Assembly (NCBI GenBank): GCA_015661035.1
Contig: JACVJA010000109.1
Coordinates: 1 to 5,822, forward strand
Reading direction: 5' to 3'
Origin: Candidatus Calidifonticultor daggyaiensis
GTDB lineage: Bacteria > Actinomycetota > Humimicrobiia > Humimicrobiales > Humimicrobiaceae
Length of the DNA stretch: 5,822 nt
Position 1 is the first letter of the stretch, and each line of letters opens with the position of its first letter. The translations under genes were made by a program, and so were the position numbers. The notes below the pieces were generated by a model. It saw only the letters and a list, made by a program, of their open reading frames with translations. It was not told where the DNA came from and searched no databases. This document shows positions 1 through 5,188 of the stretch, piece after piece.

Positions 1-87
1 TTTTTTCAGCTTTTTTTAATATTTTAATTTTTTTAAAATAATAGTTAATTACAATAGTTAATAATATATCATAAAACACCGTATTTT

Positions 88-104
88 TGATAAATTATTT
101 ATCA
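88..104. repeat. 17-nt palindrome downstream of the DciA-like gene
   Basis: TGATAAAT (88-95) and ATTTATCA (97-104) are exact reverse complements around a single central base. A further TGATAAAT lies at 113-120, and AGCTAATT occurs at 104-111 and 121-128, so the stretch 88-128 is built from repeated short words. A 1-nt loop and the lack of a T-run argue against an intrinsic terminator; a protein-binding dyad upstream of the next gene to the left is possible. No gene starts in 1-148: the one minus-strand ATG checked (70-72) meets a stop after three codons. Confidence 0.55.
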
Positions 105-148
105 GCTAATTTTGATAAATAGCTAATTATAACTAATAACAGATAAAA

Positions 149-460
149 CTAAACCTTAAATTTTAAATTTACTATTAATTCTTCACCAATAAAATCATTT
201 ATTTTTTTTAAAATTTGTCTTGAGAGCAGATTTAATTCATTTGCCCATATTGGACTTGCAGCCTTTACGTATAAAACATTATCATATAATTTTACTGGTT
301 TTGATTTTTTAGCAATATCTACACCCACGATATCTTTCCAATGGTTAAAAATGCTGTATTTTTTTAAATTCTCATTTAATTTACTATCTGATATTAAATC
401 ATTAATTATAGAATTTAAATCTTTTGCATTTTCTACTAAATTTTTTTTATATCCTTGCAA
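149..460 (-). CDS. dciA: DUF721 / DciA-like replicative helicase loader protein
   Basis: This is a 103-residue protein whose whole length fits the DUF721 (DciA) family. Visible family features are the W-K-D-I-V-G stretch near residues 41-46, an L-Y-V-K-A-A-S-P-x-W-A-x-E-L segment near residues 63-76, and a closing basic beta-strand (N-L-K-F-K-V). Known DciA proteins interact with the replicative helicase DnaB and help load it in bacteria that lack DnaC or DnaI; members of this size are often just the core domain. The start is a TTG codon at 458-460. An AGGAAG Shine-Dalgarno lies 12 nt upstream, which is rather far, and an in-frame stop just upstream rules out a longer start. No ATG is available near the N-terminus. 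It is the last minus-strand gene in the window, 76 nt after the iron-sulfur protein gene. In many genomes this gene lies between recF and gyrB, which supports the call. The family assignment is strong; the helicase-loading role is inferred from homologues. Confidence 0.85.
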   Translation of the reverse strand: MQGYKKNLVENAKDLNSIINDLISDSKLNENLKKYSIFNHWKDIVGVDIAKKSKPVKLYDNVLYVKAASPIWANELNLLSRQILKKINDFIGEELIVNLKFKV

Positions 461-536
461 ATTTTTATACTACTTCCTAAATCTTTTGTTTATCCGTTAA
501 AATTATTCATTTAAATCAATTGAAACATTAGATTAT

Positions 537-1763
537 TTAAATTTGTATAGTTGAGATAGGTGTTAAAATAGACATTAAAATAAATTCAGAAATGTCCATT
601 GATTTAATTTTTGAACCTTCTTTTTTTAAGGCAGAAGCAATAGTTCTTACACATTGCTGGCAAGCTGTAACTACAATATCCGCCCCAGTTTGTATTATTT
701 GCTTAGCTTTTAATTTTGCAATTTTTTCTGATAATTTAGGATCTACTGCTTCTAAATTTCCGCCACCTCCACAGCATGTTGCATTTTCTTTTGACTCTTC
801 AAGCTCAACAAACTTTACTTTTGGAACCATCTTTATTAAATTTCTTGGCTGATCATAAATTCCTGAATTTCTGCCCAAGTCACATGGGTCATGATAGGTA
901 ACCACTGAATTGACTGGTTTTAATTTCAACTCTCTATTTAATGCAAGTTTATATAAATACTCAACCAAATGAAGTACCTCAAAATTCATTTTAATGCCCA
1001 AATTCAGTTCTTTATAAGTATGAGTCCACATATGATAGCATGATGGGCAAGAGGTTATTAAATATTTTGCACCAGTACTGTTTACTTTTTCAATATTATG
1101 ATTTGCAAAATCTATAAAATCCTTCTTAAAACCAGCACTTAAAAGCGGAAAACCGCAACACCATTCGTCATCGCCAAGCAAACCAAAATCAACTTTTGCA
1201 ATATTAAAAATTTGTATAACCGAACGAGGAATTTTAAATACTCTTGGAGAAAAGGATGAAACACAACCAACAAAGTAAATAATATCAGCTTTATCTTTAA
1301 TATAATTATTTTCTTTAGCTTCAGGTAAAGCTTCTAACCATTTTGCCCTACCTTCATTGGTATCAAAAGAAATATTATAAGATTTTTTAAGCCTATCTCT
1401 TAAAAAAACTAAAGATTGAGGAACTTTTCGTTCTTTTGCCAAATCATCTCTTAAGGATATCCAAAGATTATGTAAATCAATGTTTACCGGACAATCAACC
1501 TCGCACTTTGAACACAATGTACATTGAAAAGCAGCTTTTTGAAGCTTCTCTAAATCCTTTTCTGTAAAATATTTTTTCCCTAAAAATTTGCCCCAAATAG
1601 TATCTTTTTTAATCTTTTTTCTTAAAAGCTCGATTTTTTTTGCAGGTGTTATTTCTAAGTCAGTAGCTGCATTATATGCTGAGCACAAAGTACTACAATG
1701 GCCACACCTTGTACAAGACTCTATATTAAATAAATCCTTGATTGTATAGCTATTCTTTGTCAT
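537..1763 (-). CDS. HdrD/DsrK-like (Fe-S)-binding protein with two CCG domains
   Basis: This 408-residue cytoplasmic iron-sulfur protein starts with two ferredoxin-type [4Fe-4S] motifs: Cys17, 20, 23, 27 and Cys81, 84, 87, 91 (CxxCxxCxxxC, the second followed by Pro). Two complete CCG (heterodisulfide-reductase type) domains follow. The first has Cys167, Cys202-Cys203-Gly, Cys239 and Cys242; the second has His-Asp-Pro-Cys294, Cys330-Cys331-Gly, Cys368 and Cys371. All cysteines expected for two ferredoxin clusters and two CCG cofactors are present, so the protein looks intact and of normal family length. Relatives include HdrD, DsrK, TmcB and, more distantly, GlpC and LutA. These pass electrons between a membrane cytochrome b and a thiol/disulfide or other soluble partner. 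The ATG at 1761-1763 lacks a clear Shine-Dalgarno. The NarI-like membrane gene is upstream on the same strand and is the likely partner, as in HdrDE and DsrMK. The true substrate cannot be read from the sequence. Confidence 0.9.
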   Translation of the reverse strand: MTKNSYTIKDLFNIESCTRCGHCSTLCSAYNAATDLEITPAKKIELLRKKIKKDTIWGKFLGKKYFTEKDLEKLQKAAFQCTLCSKCEVDCPVNIDLHNLWISLRDDLAKERKVPQSLVFLRDRLKKSYNISFDTNEGRAKWLEALPEAKENNYIKDKADIIYFVGCVSSFSPRVFKIPRSVIQIFNIAKVDFGLLGDDEWCCGFPLLSAGFKKDFIDFANHNIEKVNSTGAKYLITSCPSCYHMWTHTYKELNLGIKMNFEVLHLVEYLYKLALNRELKLKPVNSVVTYHDPCDLGRNSGIYDQPRNLIKMVPKVKFVELEESKENATCCGGGGNLEAVDPKLSEKIAKLKAKQIIQTGADIVVTACQQCVRTIASALKKEGSKIKSMDISEFILMSILTPISTIQI

Positions 1764-1840
1764 TTTATGTAATTTCTAGCTCAAATTAATAATGATAAAT
1801 AAAAAAAATTGATAAATAACAATTAAAAAATTATCAAATA

Positions 1841-1864
1841 ATACTAATATAAATACTAATATAT
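1841..1864. repeat. 12-nt tandem duplication
   Basis: Two adjacent 12-nt units, ATACTAATATAA (1841-1852) and ATACTAATATAT (1853-1864), differ only in the last base. The sequence is low complexity. Slippage is the simplest origin, and no function is evident. Confidence 0.7.
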
Positions 1865-1885
1865 TAATAATGATATTTTCACTAA

Positions 1886-1927
1886 TGATATTTTAACCAT
1901 ATTTATTGATATTTTAACCACATTTAT
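1886..1927. repeat. 21-nt tandem duplication
   Basis: Two directly adjacent 21-nt units (1886-1906 and 1907-1927) match at 20 of 21 positions; the only change is T1900 to C1921. Each unit begins TGATATTTTAACC. A shorter relative, TGATATTTTCAC, begins at 1871, which suggests successive duplications. Two units with no spacers are too few and too close to be a CRISPR array. Confidence 0.8.
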
Positions 1928-2055
1928 AAAAATAAGTTAACTAAATTAATAATTATATGTTAACGATAAACTAGTGACATTTATAAATTAATACTAATAA
2001 TATTATTTATTCGCCAATAATATATTTATTAATTTATTATATGGTTTATTTTATC

Positions 2056-2928
2056 TTAATTATTTTTTAAAATTTTCTTTTTTTCCAAAATATTTATTAC
2101 ACTTGCTACTGGGCTAAAAAGAGCGTGAGCAAATTTGCTAAATGGAATATATACAAAAGCAAGCCAAATAAAAGTAACATGTATATGCCAAAAAGTTTTA
2201 TAAGTATTTACCCAAGCATTTAAGTCTACTTGTACAAAACCTGCCTTTAAAAGTTTTGATAGGTAAAAACCAATAAATCCAATTCTAGCAATATAAGATG
2301 GCGTTCTCTCAATGATATATCTTGTTGCTTCCGTAAACCAACCACTTATTAATATTACAATTATAAAAACAATAAGAAATATATCATTAAACATCATCAT
2401 TCCAATTTTTTTCTTACTTATAAAACCCCGGATAAATGCAATAATGATGCCTAAGAAAATTACTGTATTTAAAATTTCATTTAAAACAGCAGTGGCCCAA
2501 TGGTCTTTATTAGCAAGTGCATCAAGGAACTCATTAGTACCATACTGATAATTAAATAGCGGGGCAATTTCTACAGCAATTCCTGAAAGCACAGATAATA
2601 AAAATAAAGCTAAAACCCCCCAAAAAATGAAAGTGTGGGCAAACCATTTTAACTTATTTTCTTTAAAAAGCTTTACATGTAAAATGCTGTCTGTAATCAT
2701 TATCCAAATTATTAGAAAAAAATTTCTAGAAAACAATGTTTTAAAAAACTTGCCAACAAAATACCAAAATTTACCCCATCTTGACAATTTGTCTAATTTT
2801 GTATAGCCAAATCTACTAAAAGAACCTTGCAGAATTATTGAAACTCTGTAAAGAAGACCTAAAAAAATTGCTAAAGTAAATAGAATATGCAGTATCCAAA
2901 AATGAATGCTAACTAATTCAATTTTCAT
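2056..2928 (-). CDS. NarI/HdrE/DsrM-like b-type cytochrome membrane subunit
   Basis: This 290-residue integral membrane protein has hydrophobic segments near residues 8-27, 68-82, 95-118, 148-167, 180-200 and 248-270. It resembles the nitrate reductase gamma (NarI) superfamily, including HdrE, DsrM and related quinone-linked cytochromes b. Candidate haem-ligand histidines are His9 or His14 in the first helix, His84, His98 (W-F-A-H), His248 and His250 (W-H-I-H), and His268 in the family-typical Y-I-P-F-S-K-F-A-H segment at 260-268. The ATG at 2926-2928 has a modest GATAGGT ribosome-binding site about 6 nt upstream. The gene ends 292 nt before the CCG iron-sulfur protein gene on the same strand. 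Together they look like a membrane complex moving electrons between the menaquinone pool and a cytoplasmic partner. Haem number and direction of electron flow are not determinable here. Plain nitrate reductase is unlikely, since no NarG, NarH or NarJ gene is in view. Confidence 0.85.
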   Translation of the reverse strand: MKIELVSIHFWILHILFTLAIFLGLLYRVSIILQGSFSRFGYTKLDKLSRWGKFWYFVGKFFKTLFSRNFFLIIWIMITDSILHVKLFKENKLKWFAHTFIFWGVLALFLLSVLSGIAVEIAPLFNYQYGTNEFLDALANKDHWATAVLNEILNTVIFLGIIIAFIRGFISKKKIGMMMFNDIFLIVFIIVILISGWFTEATRYIIERTPSYIARIGFIGFYLSKLLKAGFVQVDLNAWVNTYKTFWHIHVTFIWLAFVYIPFSKFAHALFSPVASVINILEKKKILKNN

Positions 2929-2989
2929 AAAAGACCTATCTAGCTAAATATATTTTAAACAAATTTTAATAATAGATTTATTTTTAAAG

Positions 2990-3021
2990 CTTAAAATATT
3001 GCAAACTTAAAATATTACAAG
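2990..3021. repeat. 16-nt tandem duplication upstream of the cytochrome gene
   Basis: Two adjacent 16-nt units (2990-3005 and 3006-3021) share the core CTTAAAATATT and differ at two positions (G3001/A3017 and A3005/G3021). They lie in the 126-nt spacer between recF and the membrane cytochrome gene. Read on the minus strand, they give TTGTAA, 16 nt, then TATTTT, which resembles a weak sigma-70-type promoter. The promoter reading is speculative in such A/T-rich DNA. Confidence 0.65.
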
Positions 3022-3054
3022 TTATCTTAATTTTTAAACTTAAATTACCTCAAT

Positions 3055-4392
3055 TTAGATAATTTCAACTTTATTATTTTTTACTAAGAATTTTTTAATC
3101 TCTATACCTTTATTACCTTTGAATAATTTAAAGTCTTTAATATCATTAATATAATTATTATTGCTTGTAGTAATAAATGTCTGTGTATTGTTATTAATAA
3201 TTTTTAAAACTGTTTGTTCTCTTAATATATCTAACTCAGATAAAACATCGTCAAGAAGAAGTACAGGATTTTTACCAATCTGCCTTTTTATAAAATCAAC
3301 TTCACATAATTTTAATATTAAAGCTGCTATCCTTTGCTGTCCTTGTGAACCATATAGTTTAATATCCCTTTCATTAAAGAATACATTAAAATCATCCCTA
3401 TGAGGACCAATTAAAGTGCTGTTAGCATTAACTTCTTTAAAAATGTTTGACTTTAAATAAAAACTAAAAATATCACGAATACTTTCTAAAGCTTTTTGTT
3501 TAGGCAAATCTAAGAATTTTTTATAATTTGACTCTTCAAAGCCATTACTTTTCTCAGAAAAATAAATTTTATCATTCCAACTAAAATTATAAACTATTTC
3601 AGTTTCGATATCATTAAAAAATTCTATTAAAATTTTAGGAAATAATTTGTAAATATTGCTTAATATTAAGATTCTTCTATAAATAATTTCACTTCCGTAT
3701 TTAATAAGATTTTCATCCCAAATGTCTAAGGTTGCATTATTTTTAACGTCAATATTAGTATTTAATGTTTTTATAAGACTATTCCTTTGGTTTAAAATTT
3801 TTTGATAATCATTTTTTATTTTATAAAAATCCAGATTTGTCTTTTCAAGCACATCATCCAAAAAATCTCTTCTAAAAGATGGGCTGCCTTTAATTAAGGC
3901 TAAATTGTCTGGTGAAAATATTACAGAAGGCAATATAAACGTAAAATCTGATTTTTTTTTATAATATACTCTATCAACTTTTATTTTATACTTATTATCT
4001 GAGCTAATTTCAATTTCTATTAATTTTTTATTTGTATTTGCTTGGCTAGTATAATTAGAACCGCTGTCTTTATCATAACAAGAATGAGAATTATTATCTT
4101 TATTTACACTTAAAATATTATTATTTTGGATATAATCCTTTAGAATATTATCCTGTTCACCGTATTCGTTTAAAATAGCTCTAAATAATACAAAATTTTT
4201 ACCCCACTTTACTAAGTCCTGTATAGAATTTGTCCTATTTGATTTACCTGAAGTTATAAAATAAATTGCTTCTAGAATATTTGTTTTTCCTTGAGCATTA
4301 TCACCGACAATCAAATTGATATTTTTACAAAAACTTAAATCAAGGCAATCAAAGTTTCTATAATTTTGAAGTACTAACTTTTCTAAATACAT
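3055..4392 (-). CDS. recF: DNA replication/repair protein RecF
   Basis: RecF is an SMC-like ATPase that binds gapped DNA and, with RecO and RecR, helps load RecA at stalled or gapped forks. The N-terminus L-x-L-x-N-Y-R-N-F is typical. Walker A is G-D-N-A-Q-G-K-T-N (residues 30-38). The conserved F-S-P-D-N-L-A-L-I-K-G-x-P-x-x-R-R block follows in the middle. The ABC-type signature is G-S-Q-G-Q-Q-R (348-354), Walker B is V-L-L-L-D-D (377-382), and the D-loop is L-S-E-L-D (384-388). At 445 residues it is longer than the usual 360-375 or so. Much of the excess is a polar Asn/Ser/Asp/Lys-rich stretch at about residues 79-122, between the N-terminal strands. All catalytic motifs are intact, so the protein should be functional. 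The start is the ATG at 4390-4392; a weak AAAGGA lies some 17 nt upstream. The gene is preceded by the FmdB-like gene, not by dnaN, within this window. Confidence 0.95.
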   Translation of the reverse strand: MYLEKLVLQNYRNFDCLDLSFCKNINLIVGDNAQGKTNILEAIYFITSGKSNRTNSIQDLVKWGKNFVLFRAILNEYGEQDNILKDYIQNNNILSVNKDNNSHSCYDKDSGSNYTSQANTNKKLIEIEISSDNKYKIKVDRVYYKKKSDFTFILPSVIFSPDNLALIKGSPSFRRDFLDDVLEKTNLDFYKIKNDYQKILNQRNSLIKTLNTNIDVKNNATLDIWDENLIKYGSEIIYRRILILSNIYKLFPKILIEFFNDIETEIVYNFSWNDKIYFSEKSNGFEESNYKKFLDLPKQKALESIRDIFSFYLKSNIFKEVNANSTLIGPHRDDFNVFFNERDIKLYGSQGQQRIAALILKLCEVDFIKRQIGKNPVLLLDDVLSELDILREQTVLKIINNNTQTFITTSNNNYINDIKDFKLFKGNKGIEIKKFLVKNNKVEII

Positions 4393-4538
4393 TATTTTTA
4401 AAATTTAAATCCTTTTTATTTTTTCTATAATTTACTTTAATAGTTTTAAAGTTTCTCAAAAATATATTTTTTGGTTTTCTTAGGAAGATTTATAATTAAA
4501 ACCTAAAGACATTTTTATTTTATCTATATTTAGCTTAA

Positions 4539-4575
4539 TTACATTTAAATGCTACCATAGAAAGATTAAATGTAA
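4539..4575. repeat. Perfect 10-bp inverted repeat with 17-nt loop
   Basis: TTACATTTAA (4539-4548) and TTAAATGTAA (4566-4575) are exact reverse complements separated by 17 nt. The pair sits in the 243-nt spacer between the zinc-ribbon gene stop and the recF start. It is not followed by a T-run on the minus strand, so it is a poor intrinsic terminator. It could be an operator-like dyad or a weak transcript hairpin; the sequence does not decide. Confidence 0.6.
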
Positions 4576-4635
4576 CTTATTTATTTCAGTTTAATTTGCT
4601 TGTGTTTGCTATTATTGCTACTTTATCAACAACTA

Positions 4636-4860
4636 TTATCTGCAACCAGAACAGCTGCTACATGAACCACCTGAACAGCTCTTTGATGCATTATTTGTAG
4701 AGAAACCATTGGACGACGAAGATTTAAACCCAACAGGTGAAAAAATTCTTACAGTATCTTTACTTCCACAATTAACACAGATAACTTCTGCGTCACAATT
4801 ATTAATTACATATTCACTAATATTTCCGCATTTGTTGCATTTAAAATCTACAAATTTCAT
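4636..4860 (-). CDS. FmdB-type zinc-ribbon protein
   Basis: This 74-residue protein opens with F-x-C8-N-K-C11-G and continues with C28-V-N-C31-G-S, two CxxC knuckles that together would bind one zinc ion as in the FmdB/CxxC_CXXC_SSSS regulatory-protein family. The following V-R-I-F-S-P segment is also typical. The tail is Ser/Asn-rich and ends in a Cys/Gly/Ser cluster (Cys62, 67, 70, 73), a kind of tail often seen in this family. Some relatives are annotated as putative regulators of amidase or formamidase genes, but the general function is unknown, so no specific role should be assumed. The ATG at 4858-4860 is preceded by a good AAAGGA Shine-Dalgarno about 10 nt upstream. It lies 243 nt upstream of recF on the same strand; the gap leaves co-transcription uncertain. 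Confidence 0.85.
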   Translation of the reverse strand: MKFVDFKCNKCGNISEYVINNCDAEVICVNCGSKDTVRIFSPVGFKSSSSNGFSTNNASKSCSGGSCSSCSGCR

Positions 4861-4895
4861 ACTTTATTCATCCTTTCATAAACAATTAAGATAAT

Positions 4896-4925
4896 CTAAT
4901 ATTCTCTTTGAGTAATTTTTAGCAA
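4896..4925 (-). promoter_or_regulatory. Possible promoter of the zinc-ribbon gene
   Basis: On the minus strand TTGCTA (4920-4925) is separated by 18 nt from TATTAG (4896-4901), about 35 nt upstream of the ATG at 4860. This resembles a weak sigma-70-type promoter in a sensible position. A second option further upstream (TTGAAT, 17 nt, TATTTT) is equally possible. The surrounding DNA is so A/T-rich that chance matches are expected, so this is a suggestion only. Confidence 0.2.
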
Positions 4926-5039
4926 TTTTTAAATTAGTTTAAGATAAAATACCAATTTTAATATTAAAATTCAATTTTTTAAATTACAAGAATTTATTTT
5001 TTAAATTTAATTTCTTCAAAAGGATAAACGATACTTATG

Positions 5040-5155
5040 GTCACCTTGCAGGTGACAGATTGCTTATAAATGTGGCAAGAATTGCCAAAAGCATTATACG
5101 AGAATACTGTAATAGAGATTAATTGAAGTATTGAAGCTTAATTGATAAATTTCTC
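5040..5155 (+). ncRNA. Candidate IS110 bridge RNA (left-end structured RNA)
   Basis: Three hairpins follow one another between the presumed left end and the transposase start. Hairpin 1 is a perfect 7-bp stem, GTCACCT (5040-5046) with AGGTGAC (5050-5056), around a TGC loop. Hairpin 2 has a perfect 6-bp apical stem, TGGCAA (5073-5078) with TTGCCA (5082-5087). It extends outward through ATG/CAT (5070-5072 with 5092-5094) and TATA/TATA (5065-5068 with 5095-5098), with AAAG (5088-5091) unpaired. Hairpin 3 pairs 5118-5126 with 5138-5146, including two G-U pairs, plus G5128-C5137. An outer GAGA/TCTC pairing (5115-5118 with 5152-5155) competes for A5118. IS110-group elements such as IS621 encode a bridge RNA here, with a 5' stem-loop and then target- and donor-binding loops. 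The position and three-part layout fit, but guide sequences were not identified and the ends are guesses. Confidence 0.45.
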
Positions 5156-5188
5156 CCAATATCAAAATTAATTAAGACGGGATAAAAT

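Larger units (their letters stand above)
1764..2055. other. AT-rich 292-nt spacer between the two electron-transfer genes
   Basis: This spacer has no open frame of note on either strand. It contains a 12-nt tandem duplication (1841-1864), a 21-nt tandem duplication (1886-1927) with a related partial copy just before it (from 1871), two copies of TGATAAAT (1793-1800 and 1810-1817), and two GTTAAC palindromes (1936-1941 and 1959-1964). Genes for paired cytochrome and Fe-S subunits are usually close together, so such a long non-coding gap is unusual. It may hold a promoter for the Fe-S gene, but base composition makes promoter boxes unreliable to call here. Confidence 0.6.

Noticed and set aside
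1..148. Start of gyrB or another gene at the left edge
   Set aside because: The minus-strand ATG at 70-72 meets a stop after three codons, and I found no other start or coding sequence in this stretch on either strand. gyrB is expected only from gene-order knowledge.
490..498. TTATCCGTT resembling a DnaA box
   Set aside because: Only the first six bases match the TTATCCACA consensus and no cluster of similar boxes is nearby, so it gives no support for an origin here.
592..852. Open frame on the plus strand opposite the Fe-S protein gene
   Set aside because: It lies wholly antisense to the conserved CCG-domain coding sequence, has no recognisable motif, and is explained by the composition of the real gene.
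1871..1927. Possible CRISPR array from the repeated 21-nt unit
   Set aside because: The units are directly adjacent without spacers, there are only two full copies, and no cas gene is present.
1936..1964. Two GTTAAC palindromes 23 nt apart as an operator pair
   Set aside because: Six-base A/T-rich palindromes are expected by chance in this composition, and no conserved context supports a binding site.
2312..2548. Open frame on the plus strand opposite the membrane cytochrome gene
   Set aside because: It is antisense to a well-supported gene. The hydrophobic look comes from the complementary transmembrane codons.
3161..3403. Open frame on the plus strand opposite recF
   Set aside because: It is antisense to the conserved signature and Walker B region of RecF, with no family features of its own.
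4709..4894. Open frame on the plus strand overlapping the zinc-ribbon gene
   Set aside because: It covers the zinc-ribbon coding sequence in antisense, and the CxxC knuckles and good ribosome-binding site favour the minus-strand gene.
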